DNA of 64,000 nt from Methylotenera sp. Lineage in GTDB: Bacteria; Pseudomonadota; Gammaproteobacteria; Burkholderiales; Methylophilaceae. How positions within the stretch are numbered: position 1 is the stretch's first letter; the number at the start of each line of letters is the position of its first letter. The DNA is taken from NCBI RefSeq assembly GCF_029945705.1, contig NZ_JAQSDC010000038.1, positions 61,576-125,575 of the forward strand. Reading direction: 5' to 3'. Shown piece by piece: positions 28,301-34,785 of the stretch. The notes below the pieces were generated by a model. The model saw only the letters and a program-made list of their open reading frames with translations. It did no database searches and had not been told where the DNA came from. A program made the position numbers and the translations under genes.

Positions 28301-29557
28301 AGAAATATTAGTTTGGGTACCAGCGATGGAATTATTACGCGTGGTAATTTGGATAACCCATTCTTACCTGAAGCAGGTGCTAATTTAAATCTATTAGTAG
28401 GCGCCGCCGCCGCAGATAATCAAGCATTTATTGCTAAGTATTTAGATCCGTCAGCCAGCAAAACATACAGTAGCGACTTGACCAACTTTGTTAAAAAAGT
28501 AAATGGTATAGGGACGGATAGTATTTTGAGCGATGCTGATGCTTGGACAAAGTTTCAAGCCATGGATACAAAATTGCAACATCAATTTGTTCAAAGCATT
28601 TTCTTTAAAGAGCTCAGGCAAGCTGGAGCTGATCATAATGCAGGTGGCAACTATGCGCGTGGATTTGATGCAATTGCAACTTACTTCCCAAATGAACATT
28701 ATGATGGCAATTTAGATTTAGCTTTTAGCCAACTTAAAACAGAGCGCGGTGGTGACCTAAATGTAATGGCGCCAGGGGGTAGCATAGTCATTGGCTTACC
28801 TAAAACGCCAGAGGCTTTTCTTTTAGCTAAGTTTGGAGATCATATTGATCTGGAGAAATCTAAAGCTGAATCAGCTAGTAAGTTAGGCATATTTACGATA
28901 AAAGGCGGCAATATTAATCTGTTCAGTAAGGGGAATATTGATGTTGCGCAATCTCGTGAGTTTACTGTTGGTGGTGGAGATATTTTAGATTGGTCGAGTG
29001 AAGGTGATATTGATGCTGGTAAAGGTCCTAAAACAGCCACCTCTGCGCCGCCGCCACTTATTAGAACAGATGACAAAGGAAACACAGTAGTTGATTTGTC
29101 GGGCGTGGTATCAGGTAGCGGTATTGGTACTTTAAAAACATTAGCATCAGTGAAAGCTGGTGAAGTTGTCTTAATTGCACCATCAGGGGCAGTTATTGCG
29201 GGTGATGCTGGTATTCGCTCATCAGGTAACCTACTGATTGCTGCTCAGCGTGTGATAGGGGCGGATAATATCTCAGTGGGAGGTACCTCAAGTGGTGTGC
29301 CATCAACCAGTTCAGCTGGCATTAGTTTTAATGCGCCAGTATCACCAGATTCCTCAGCTACGAACGGTCAAGGAGATCAACTTGGTGCTGCGGATAAGCT
29401 TGGGCAAAATAGTAAGCTTGCAGCACTACCCTCTGTTATTAGTGTAGAAGTGATTTCATTAGGAGATGAGTCTGCGCCAGCAGCTAAACCTGAGGTATCA
29501 ACTAAGCCTGAAGCATCAAACAAAAAAGATAAAGATGGAAAAAATAAAAAAGACTAA
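19301..29557 (+). CDS. Giant filamentous-haemagglutinin-type exoprotein (TpsA)
   Basis: The 3418-residue protein is exported by two-partner secretion. The N-terminus is a long signal region with an extended basic part, cleaved near VSA-D59. It is followed by a TPS domain carrying the diagnostic NPNGI at 149-153 and VNVNSLIAST. The rest is Gly/Ser/Thr/Asn-rich repetitive sequence with recurring patterns such as LDVSG, ITLxAxx and GGDIxL, which fit a right-handed beta-helix of several tens of nanometres. The last ~30 residues are Lys/Pro/Glu-rich and uncharged repeats stop there. No C-terminal toxin or membrane anchor is seen, so an adhesin or matrix role is more likely than contact-dependent inhibition. 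AAGGATG precedes the ATG. The transporter gene follows. Confidence 0.93.
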   Translation: MNFGRFRLVYSQYLGMFVPVSEATKSHGQKSSGKRIRSRHALAAALVSIAYSVDAVSADPLPSNALPTAGVITSGVGAINSHDAAMTINQSTKNMVINWGAFNIGSAASVNFDQTLGATSAVLNRVNAAGVLSQIYGKLTANGQVYLINPNGILFGKGATVNVNSLIASTLDISDDLFNKGFLSLINGSAAFNGTTGYVQVDAGATLTAASGGKIMLFAPNIENNGIINTPDGQTLLAAGQKVYLAASDDPNLRGLLVEVDNGGTTTNTNLGSIIAERGNITLAGIAVNQNGRLKATTSVTANGSIKIQAQDTTDVKNVTKRVATKGGAVVLGANSITEVLLDDTDTATVLDSATVNKSKVDISGQSIHLMNNAMIIAPSGNVNLVAGLDPSTPTIADSNSSAVANSSRIYFESGSGIDVSGVGSGSTAVDRAGETAAQVSVASNVVLAELRSSQLADSPLQRDGILNKSKVYVDSRLTGINGDVGTSVANVNGYVAGIQHGVKERLATGGAVKIQSEGNIVFAPTATINVSGGKVDYAGGTVTKTKLLASNGQSYDIANASKDLTYVDIQNVSYQEQGYTSGKDAGSVSFSAPAMVLEGKLKGDTISGIHQRTELTKPKGATLQIGQNRANSTDTELLKQTYVLHSDLTLDASHTAGALPVFGQDLSKEQQQTLLLGSNFTAPTGFNSLLYYADGQITVKSGTNLNVTPGSNVTLNGGGLDVQGNITARSGTIDLSAQNMGEYIGKKATFTSNANSNVVVAKASTLDVSGLWTNDGVNRAAKDTVAVDGGAISISASSADGAGDITLEKGSVVNASGGAWLNASGKLTSGKGGDIKLLASDGITDDKTTSHTGKLKLDGTLRADSLVKGGSLSLSSGTVTIGATALGTTGETLIDPAFFRSGGFTSYEINGFEGLTLADDTKIAPAALTRVLDGGFSVQQSGADISNFSHLVMLPASNAALTRQTTNLSLYASNQNTGVLTLGLGSEINTDPGASVNLLAKRQLTILGSVLARAGNISATLGTINAPVGIVKEDSVSALKYKADQTLWLGANSVLDVSGVSTSYTNNKGFNVGEVKDAGNITLKTTAGAVVAETGSQLKLDGTHALLDVKSGNSYVAKDVASKGGTLSISAREGLMLDATMTAHGGNASVAAGNLSIALPLIPDIDTKNAENSNASPEEQYPTLVREIVLSAAGAAVPVGLKVGDAIDASHDGIAYVFADKIQNAGFDTIQLAKADKIRIADNLTLNARGAITLDTPNLLVDGVNAVINASYVGIGNGQVFTQDVLNQHLKPAVLGTGSLTVNADYIDLFGQQSLSGIGHQDASGKGGANFNSTGDIQLRGVLKDVADHDTTPVGKLQTVGDLSFSARRIYPSTLSNYTLSSTGAGSTIGFKSSGTDTGVPYSVLAKLNVEAANITQDGVLRAPFGVINLKATDKLTLGSNSLTSVSAEGKTLPFGYTVNGKDWRFDEGSINIFAAINSLPDKNVNLDSQVIEAKAGSKIDVSGGGDLSSWEFTTGTGGSDDVLAAAGVFAVMPDLKAGYMAGNSESYSNGTFKAGDSIYLSGGNGLPAGNYVLLPAHYALLPGAYSVKAVAGTQDFSAQQNTRNKDGSMTVSGYRTQFGGITADSRSSGFIVASGTIARTQSEFSNTLASNYFNPANSTGQAGGLRLPADAGRVAISATTNLILDGNIIGKHSADSRGSEVDISSDKIAISGDGSQEAGYLTLSSTKLNAMGAESLTIGGKRTSVAAGTQLDVTASNVKLIGGASLTGQEITLAAIDTVSMATGTSVNATGTAVKNGSALIIGNVDAGVSGDGALLRVSTGEQRDLVRQNVSQTTGTLDVQSGASVSATGSVIADATKANNISGNITLAKDAAIRLGAQKISFGTPAAPVDGLLLDNSKLAALGNPSNVQLKSYSSIDFYGETEVGNKDLKSLTLETAGFKGYNNAGKTVTLTADTVNLANPDGASFNTSGALGNGTLQVNATKEIGLGAGTFSTAGFSQVNLKANQVISQAKGTLDVTGNLNIDAGRITAAGLSDQTIKASGNLVTKTLLNEKGEAITFSDKSPLGGKLTLAADTITHGGNIELPSGTVTLKAAGSAGGDSLVLLSGSQISAKGSAKMLGSVAGLADAGTINLIASNGNLRMDTGALLDVSATGGAAAGKVAVNAAGLATLAGTLNGLAAVGNGVGLPKQGSFEITAGKVADFKALNAELERGNFNENRNIHVAQGDLNVTDKVTAHNVTLTTDDGDVNVDATIDASGSKGGIVKLNAGQIAGDGKGNINLVSSKAIIDASATSAATETAGSTGDGGKVTLHTATDSDTSPSIGSRIFAAIGSVINVSGKGLGTDGKVTLRAPRLGMADNTQAGNDIAITQFGSTVKGDKANIVAEGVKVYKKTGDFTLNTTAVNNMLDSNVEFLKNADAIKSKLGLDSDSRLVIASGDEVRSTGSITVANDIDLHAAGPGTLTLRAAGDVNVNANISAGFSTATTTGVLTDGGAWTYQISAGADLNSADALATKNDGSGNFTLAANKLIRTGKGDIEISTGGDFTLSSATSAIYTAGELDTTDYTTSFGAFTTPTVAASYNMNGGDITLNSKGSINGADTAIAQTPADWLFRQGRVDTTTGLYSKNTSWWVYFNNFKENIGALGGGDININAGGAINDLSAVIATNGRVFGTGSADGKLIQNGGGDLTVKAGGDISGGLYMVDKGVGTIRAGGGLTADSNGVATAFALGDAAMNVATLGQLKLMTVFNPTLTGMSSINVPTTIKQNSDSSVFSTYGDSSAVQLTSIASGVEITNQLTTNDLVVKNTDDSLLLFPGSLKVAAIGGDFTLSQGKKGNSGTVNGFTLMPSAKGNLQLAASGSVNLNTTINMSDKDPAQIPSILQPTSTQNFVTVLKTLVLGTNPPLNTNLYHAATPLHANDDESVEIYAGNDIVGNGKYSLFLPKKANVIAGNDINNFAIFGQNLNLTDVTTITAGHDYNVGSSGVTWGGPGYLDISAGRNISLGTSDGIITRGNLDNPFLPEAGANLNLLVGAAAADNQAFIAKYLDPSASKTYSSDLTNFVKKVNGIGTDSILSDADAWTKFQAMDTKLQHQFVQSIFFKELRQAGADHNAGGNYARGFDAIATYFPNEHYDGNLDLAFSQLKTERGGDLNVMAPGGSIVIGLPKTPEAFLLAKFGDHIDLEKSKAESASKLGIFTIKGGNINLFSKGNIDVAQSREFTVGGGDILDWSSEGDIDAGKGPKTATSAPPPLIRTDDKGNTVVDLSGVVSGSGIGTLKTLASVKAGEVVLIAPSGAVIAGDAGIRSSGNLLIAAQRVIGADNISVGGTSSGVPSTSSAGISFNAPVSPDSSATNGQGDQLGAADKLGQNSKLAALPSVISVEVISLGDESAPAAKPEVSTKPEASNKKDKDGKNKKD

Positions 29558-29621
29558 GCATCTTGTTTCTTAGTCATCTCGTAACCTTGCTGTAACAAAA
29601 AGTTATTAGTATAGATCGCTC

Positions 29622-29653
29622 ATTAGGATGGTAAGTTTGCTTACCATCCTAAT
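29622..29653 (+). other. Perfect 14-bp intercistronic hairpin
   Basis: ATTAGGATGGTAAG (29622-29635) pairs perfectly with 29640-29653 around a TTTG loop, between the adhesin and transporter genes. No T-run follows, so partial termination or mRNA processing that sets the adhesin:transporter ratio is more likely than full termination. Confidence 0.6.
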
Positions 29654-29679
29654 CTCTATCAACAGGACTTTATTTCGTT

Positions 29680-31395
29680 ATGCGCAAGCAGAATAACTAT
29701 AAAACATGCACAGTTATTTTTACATTTCTGATGCTTGCACAAGAGACTTCATTGTTCGCAGCGGAGAGCCTTGGCGCTGCATCAGAGAAGCTTGCTTTGC
29801 CGCCAGTTTCGCAAACGTTGGATGCTGACTCAGTTGTCACAAAACAACCTGTAGCTGATGTTAACGCTCTTGAAAATCCAGTGGCTGCCCCTGAAAAATC
29901 TAAAGAAAAAGAAGTTAATTATTTTGATATTTTAGAGTTTCAGGTAGAAGGCAACACCAAGCTCCCGCAAACTAAAATTGAGTCGTCTGTATATCCACAC
30001 ATGGGTGAGAAGAAGACCATTGATGATGTTGAAAAAGCGCGAGAAGATTTAGAGAAAGCTTATCATGACGCGGGCTATTTAACGGTTTTGGTCGACATTC
30101 CAGAGCAAGAAGTTAATAAGAAAATAGTCAAATTAAACGTCACTGAAGGTAAGGTCTCTAGGCTGCGGATTAAAGATTCGCATTATTACTCATTAGGTAG
30201 AATTAAAGACTTAGCACCATCGGTTAAAGAGGGTGAAGTTCCATACTTTCCAGCACTTCAGCAAGATGTCACGCGTTTAAACCGAACTTCAGATAGACAC
30301 ATCACGCCTGTTCTAAAAGCGGGTAAAGAATTCGGCACGGTTGAAGTTGAGTTGAAGGTGGAAGATAAGCTGCCGCTGCATGCTAGCTTGGAACTCAACG
30401 ACCGCTATAGCCAAGATACGACTAGGTGGCGACTAGGTGGTTCTATTCGTTACGATAACCTATGGCAACGCGACCACAGTTTGTCATTAAGCTTTCAGCT
30501 ATCTCCAGAAAATATAGACGAAGTTCAAGTGCTTTCTGCCAATTATTTGATGCGCTTTGACAATAGCGATTTGCTATTAGCGCTATATGGCGTGCACTCT
30601 AAGAGTAACGTGGCAACTGTGGGTGGCATTAATATTCTGGGTAACGGTACTATTTTGGGCGCACGTCTGATTAAGCCTTTACCTTCAGTTGATAGTTATT
30701 ATCACTCAATATCACTAGGCCTTGATTATAAAGACTACGGCCAAACACTCACAAACTTTGATCTCAGTACGCCTATTACTTATATGCCTTTGTCGGCTTC
30801 TTACTCTGGTGGTTGGCAAGGTGCTGGTAGTAGTACGCAGTTCACGACAGGGGTTACTTTTGGACTTCGCGGCTTAGTGGCAGATGATAAAGAGTTTCTG
30901 GAAAAAAGACCTGGCGTTGGCAATGCTGCTGGGGCTAAACCAAATTTCTTCATCGCAAAAGCGGAGGTAGAGCGAACTGAGGCTTTGCCGCGTGGCTTTG
31001 AAGCCTATGGCAAGTTAGATGGATTTTTCTCAGGCTCACCTTTAATTTCAAATGAACAATATCTAGCAGGTGGTGCTGATACGGTAAGAGGTTATTTAGA
31101 GGCGGAAGCTTCTGGTGATCAGGGTCTGCATTCCACATTGGAAATTCGCACACCGCAGTTGCTTAAAAATGTTAGCTGGGTTCAGGATTTTAAATTAGCT
31201 GCTTTTTACGACATCGCTAGTTTAAAAACAATTGATGCTGGATCAACCCAGCTATCAGGTACCGGTATAGGTTTGCGGCTAAAAGCATTTAAGGGTGTTA
31301 ATTTTAATCTCGATTTAGCCGTGCCACTTAAAGAGAGCTTGGCTACAAAAAAAGGTGATTTGGCAAGCCATATGCGGCTTTGGTATGAATTCTAA
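29680..31395 (+). CDS. FhaC/ShlB-type two-partner secretion transporter (TpsB)
   Basis: This outer-membrane beta-barrel exports the adjacent adhesin. The 571 residues have a signal peptide (about 1-28), a Pro/Glu-rich linker helix, and two POTRA domains near residues 85-235 (FQVEGNTKLPQTKIES, then VTEGKVSRLRI). A 16-strand-type barrel follows, with the conserved signatures LGGSIRYDNLW and GGADTVRGYLEAEASGD; the latter corresponds to the VRGY/F motif in loop L6. The chain ends in Phe (WYEF), as expected for barrel insertion. It is cotranscribed or nearly so with the adhesin gene, from which a 14-bp hairpin separates it. Confidence 0.93.
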   Translation: MRKQNNYKTCTVIFTFLMLAQETSLFAAESLGAASEKLALPPVSQTLDADSVVTKQPVADVNALENPVAAPEKSKEKEVNYFDILEFQVEGNTKLPQTKIESSVYPHMGEKKTIDDVEKAREDLEKAYHDAGYLTVLVDIPEQEVNKKIVKLNVTEGKVSRLRIKDSHYYSLGRIKDLAPSVKEGEVPYFPALQQDVTRLNRTSDRHITPVLKAGKEFGTVEVELKVEDKLPLHASLELNDRYSQDTTRWRLGGSIRYDNLWQRDHSLSLSFQLSPENIDEVQVLSANYLMRFDNSDLLLALYGVHSKSNVATVGGINILGNGTILGARLIKPLPSVDSYYHSISLGLDYKDYGQTLTNFDLSTPITYMPLSASYSGGWQGAGSSTQFTTGVTFGLRGLVADDKEFLEKRPGVGNAAGAKPNFFIAKAEVERTEALPRGFEAYGKLDGFFSGSPLISNEQYLAGGADTVRGYLEAEASGDQGLHSTLEIRTPQLLKNVSWVQDFKLAAFYDIASLKTIDAGSTQLSGTGIGLRLKAFKGVNFNLDLAVPLKESLATKKGDLASHMRLWYEF

Positions 31396-31449
31396 ATATT
31401 AAAGTAATGAGCAATTAATTTATAAAAGTTTAACTTGGAAAGCTAGCGT

Positions 31450-33135
31450 ATGAAAAGACTATTTTTAACATTGGTAATTGTGTGCGGGTTACTACCATTA
31501 ACGAGTGTTGCGGAGTGGAACAAAGACTGGACGAAACATGCAAAAGTTAGCATTAATTCACAAAGCGTGACTGAAGCAGCCAGTCAAGTGCCGGTCGTGG
31601 TGCGACTACACTCAGGCAACTTTGATTTTGCAAGTGTGAATGTAGATGGCTCAGATTTACGTTTCGTTGCTGCGGATGACAAAACCGAACTTAAATACTA
31701 TATCGAAAAATTTGATGCAGTGAATGAACTAGCGATTATTTGGGTCATGCTGCCAAGCATTAAGCCAGCTGATAAGGATGCGTATTTTAATGTGTATTAC
31801 GGCAATGAAAAAGCAACGGCTAGCACCAGTGATGCTAAAGCAATTAATGCTGCTGGAACCTTAGCTAGCTTTCACTTTGCGGAAGCTAGCTTATTACAAG
31901 ATAGCTCAGCAACTGGATTACAAGCTTCAGGTGCAATTACCGTACAAAAAGCAGGTTTAATTGGAGAGAGCGCGGTTTTTAGTGGACAGCCACTTGTGAT
32001 TGCCGCAAACCCTGCTATTACGGCAAGTGCTGGTTACACGTGGTCAGCTTGGATTAAGCCAGCGACGCTTCCACAGACAGCAAATCTTTACAATCAAGGT
32101 GATGCTTTAAGTTTAAGTATTGATGCACAAAAGCTCACTTTAAAAATTGGTGGTGCCACCATAGCAGGCGGCGAACTAAAACCTGCAGTTTGGCAACATA
32201 TTGCTTTTACAGTCAATGCTGGAAATGCAAGTTTGTATTTGGATGGTGCACAAGTGGCTACAGGCGCCATACAAGCATTAGACATGAGTAAAGAAATTAA
32301 AATTGGTGAAGGTTTTACTGGCGAATTGGATGAAATGCAAATGGCTAGTGCAGCGAAAACTGCTGGTGCAATTAAGTTGGCTGCAAGTAGCCAAGGTGTT
32401 GAAAGTGCGTTATTGAAAGTCTCAGGATCTGATGCCGGTGAAGGTGACGAAGAGGGTGGTGAGCCTAATTATCTTTCTATTTTAATTAATAGTTTGACCA
32501 TTGATGCCAAAGTTGTCATTGGAATTTTGGGTGTGATGTTTGCCATTAGTGTTTGGGTGATGTGGTCAAAAGCTGTATTGGTATCAAAAACTGATAAAGA
32601 TAATAAAAAGTTTTTGGCACGCTTTCAGAAAGCAGATTCCAGCGATTTATTAAGCTTAGATAAAGGTGCTAACTACCCAAACTCTACTTTGTATCGACTT
32701 TACTCTGCGGGTTTGAGAGAGATTAAAAAACGTCAACACCCTGAACAGCAACTCGCCTTGAGTGGTGCGTCAATGGATGCTATTAAAGCGGCGATTGATG
32801 CAGACTTAGTGCGTGAAACTCAAAAGCAAAATGCGGGTATGGTGTTACTCACCATCGCAATTTCTGGAGGCCCTTTTTTAGGTCTATTGGGTACAGTGGT
32901 TGGGGTGATGATTACCTTTGCAGCAATTGCCGCAGCTGGTGATGTGAACGTGAATGCCATTGCGCCAGGTATTGCGGCAGCTTTGCTGGCTACTGTAGCT
33001 GGTTTGGGCGTGGCGATTCCAGCGTTGTTTGGCTATAACTATTTGGCTAGTCGGATTAAAAACATCACGATTGCAATGCAGATTTTTGTAGATGAATTTG
33101 TGACACGTTCTGCCGAACTTTACGGTAAAGAGTAA
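31450..33135 (+). CDS. DUF2341-LamG-like-ExbB fusion protein
   Basis: A signal peptide (cleaved near VAEW, residue 22) is followed by a DUF2341-like beta domain (about 25-115, with DGSDLRFVAADDKTELKYYIE). A LamG/concanavalin-like domain comes next (about 150-300, with YTWSAWIKPATLPQTANLY and VWQHIAFTVNAGNASLYLDG). An acidic Gly/Glu linker leads to a MotA/TolQ/ExbB proton-channel module (about 340-561) with SGGPFLGLLGTVVGVMITF and ATVAGLGVAIPA. ExbB normally has a periplasmic N-terminus, so the two added domains would sit in the periplasm. They may contact a polysaccharide or envelope protein. It heads an operon with two exbD genes and a tonB-like gene, and lies 54 bases behind the adhesin transporter. 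Confidence 0.88.
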   Translation: MKRLFLTLVIVCGLLPLTSVAEWNKDWTKHAKVSINSQSVTEAASQVPVVVRLHSGNFDFASVNVDGSDLRFVAADDKTELKYYIEKFDAVNELAIIWVMLPSIKPADKDAYFNVYYGNEKATASTSDAKAINAAGTLASFHFAEASLLQDSSATGLQASGAITVQKAGLIGESAVFSGQPLVIAANPAITASAGYTWSAWIKPATLPQTANLYNQGDALSLSIDAQKLTLKIGGATIAGGELKPAVWQHIAFTVNAGNASLYLDGAQVATGAIQALDMSKEIKIGEGFTGELDEMQMASAAKTAGAIKLAASSQGVESALLKVSGSDAGEGDEEGGEPNYLSILINSLTIDAKVVIGILGVMFAISVWVMWSKAVLVSKTDKDNKKFLARFQKADSSDLLSLDKGANYPNSTLYRLYSAGLREIKKRQHPEQQLALSGASMDAIKAAIDADLVRETQKQNAGMVLLTIAISGGPFLGLLGTVVGVMITFAAIAAAGDVNVNAIAPGIAAALLATVAGLGVAIPALFGYNYLASRIKNITIAMQIFVDEFVTRSAELYGKE

Positions 33136-33143
33136 GGCAGAAA

Positions 33144-33554
33144 ATGTCTGAAGGCGTTAAAGAAGAGAATCAGCTGTACGACGAGATTAACATCACGCCG
33201 ATGTTGGATTTAGCTTACGTGCTGTTGGTGATTTTTATCATCATGACAACGGCATCTGTGCAAGGGGTGAAAGTGCAAACCCCAACCACCGTCAATTCTG
33301 CGCCATTGGCAAAGCCGCAAATGCGGGCAATTACCATTACAAGTGATGGTGCTGTGTATTTGGATGCTTACCCAGTAGATATGGCGACGTTAGAGTCACG
33401 CTTAGCGGAATATAAAAGTGGTAATCCAGATTTGCCCGTGGTGCTAAAAGGCGATGCTGCTGCACATTTTGATAAAGTTTCCGAGGTATTGGGAATCTGT
33501 AAAAAACTGGATATTACTGAAGTTGGTTTGGTGACTAAGCGAGTGGCGGAGTAA
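33144..33554 (+). CDS. ExbD/TolR-type protein (first copy)
   Basis: The 136-residue biopolymer-transport protein has the N-terminal motif INITPMLDLAYVLLVIFIIM, where the membrane Asp is the proton-relay residue. A periplasmic domain follows, ending VGLVTKRVAE. It works with the ExbB-type channel encoded 8 bases upstream. It differs from the next gene throughout the periplasmic half (for example a VQTPTTVNSAPLAKPQ linker), so the pair may form mixed dimers in the channel. Confidence 0.92.
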   Translation: MSEGVKEENQLYDEINITPMLDLAYVLLVIFIIMTTASVQGVKVQTPTTVNSAPLAKPQMRAITITSDGAVYLDAYPVDMATLESRLAEYKSGNPDLPVVLKGDAAAHFDKVSEVLGICKKLDITEVGLVTKRVAE

Positions 33555-33570
33555 CTTAATAGAGAACATC

Positions 33571-33975
33571 ATGCAAGTACAAAACGACGCACAACCTTAT
33601 GACACCATTAACATCACGCCAATGTTGGATTTGGCTTATGTGCTGCTGGTGATATTTATTTTGATGACAACTGCAGGTGTGCAGGGTTTGAAAATGAATC
33701 TGCCTAAGCCTTCAAATAAGCCTAGCACTGAAAAACACGATGTAAAAATTATAAAAGTACAGCCTGCTGGCACTGTCACTATTAATGGAGCTGGTGTGAG
33801 TATGGCGCAACTCGAGACCGAGTTAAATACCGCCAAAGCCAAAGACCCTAAGTTTAATGTGATGATTGCTGGCGAGGCTAATGCGCCCTATGGCGGTATT
33901 GTCAGCGTCATTGATTTGGTCAATAAGCTAGAAATAGAAAACGTAGGTTTAGCCACCGGAAAAATTGGGACATAA
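33571..33975 (+). CDS. ExbD/TolR-type protein (second copy)
   Basis: The 134-residue paralogue of the previous gene has the same INITPMLDLAYVLLVIFILM membrane segment and proton-relay Asp. Its periplasmic part starts LKMNLPKPSNKPSTEKHD and ends VGLATGKIGT. Two adjacent exbD genes behind one exbB are known in some Gram-negative energy-transduction operons. Spacing is 16 bases, and the TonB-like gene follows 11 bases later. Confidence 0.92.
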   Translation: MQVQNDAQPYDTINITPMLDLAYVLLVIFILMTTAGVQGLKMNLPKPSNKPSTEKHDVKIIKVQPAGTVTINGAGVSMAQLETELNTAKAKDPKFNVMIAGEANAPYGGIVSVIDLVNKLEIENVGLATGKIGT

Positions 33976-33986
33976 AGGTAATCAAC

Positions 33987-34691
33987 GTGCAACACACTTA
34001 TGACCCATTGATAGACGCAGAAACCCCAAGCCAAGCTAGTGTTTGGTTAAAGCGGATTGTTATTGTGCTATTGGCTTTGGTAATTCTTGCGGGCATTGGC
34101 TACGGCATAAAAAAGCTTATGTCAGGTGGTGATGCTCACCCTAAAAAGAAGATGACGACGATTGCTTTAAAAGATTTACCGCCACCTCCTCCACCTCCTC
34201 CGCCAAAAGAGCAGCCAAAAGAGCAACCTAAGGAACAGCCAAAAGAAGTAAAGGTTGAACCACAGCCGAAACCAGTTGAAACGCCACCAGCTGAAGTCTT
34301 AAAAATGGAGGGTGCTGCAGGTGATGGACCTAGTCCGTTTGCAGCAGGTGCAGTGAGTGGAGATTACAAAGGCGGTGATACAGGCACCATAGGTGGTGGC
34401 CCTAATAAGCACCAATTTGATTGGTACACAGGGCAACTCAAAGACAAAATAGAAGATGCCATTTCTAAAGATAAAGCGCTTGCAACTGGTTCATACAAAG
34501 TGATTGTAAAGGTGTGGGTAGCGACTAATGGACATATTCAGAGATATGAGTTGCTCAGCTCTACTGGAGATGCTGATAAGGATGCATTAGTTAGAAAAGC
34601 TTTAGATAACATGCCTGCGTTGTCTGAGCCACCACCTGCAGATATGCCGCAGCCAGTAAAGCTAAAAGTGAGTGCACGTTCTATAGGGTAA
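33987..34691 (+). CDS. TonB-like energy-transducing protein
   Basis: The 234-residue bitopic protein starts at GTG with AAGGT upstream. A cytoplasmic stretch precedes a membrane anchor at about 23-47. A run of nine prolines, then KEQP repeated three times and further Pro/Lys/Glu, forms the periplasm-spanning linker. The C-terminal domain (about 140-234) has the TonB/TolA pattern KVWVATNGHIQRYELLSSTG and LDNMPALSEPPP. It should carry energy from the ExbB-ExbD channel to the outer membrane. No TonB-dependent receptor is encoded nearby; the next gene is a porin-like barrel without a visible plug domain. Confidence 0.85.
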   Translation: MQHTYDPLIDAETPSQASVWLKRIVIVLLALVILAGIGYGIKKLMSGGDAHPKKKMTTIALKDLPPPPPPPPPKEQPKEQPKEQPKEVKVEPQPKPVETPPAEVLKMEGAAGDGPSPFAAGAVSGDYKGGDTGTIGGGPNKHQFDWYTGQLKDKIEDAISKDKALATGSYKVIVKVWVATNGHIQRYELLSSTGDADKDALVRKALDNMPALSEPPPADMPQPVKLKVSARSIG

Positions 34692-34785
34692 AGCTATCGT
34701 TGGTTTAAATGCCGCCATAGTTCAAAAAGTTAAAAAATTAACTAAGCATTAAATGAATTTTATTGAATATGAAATTGGAGTAGAT

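Noticed and set aside
29460..29557. C-terminal toxin domain of a contact-dependent inhibition protein
   Set aside because: The adhesin ends in a short Lys/Pro/Glu-rich tail. There is no VENN-type motif and no small immunity gene downstream.
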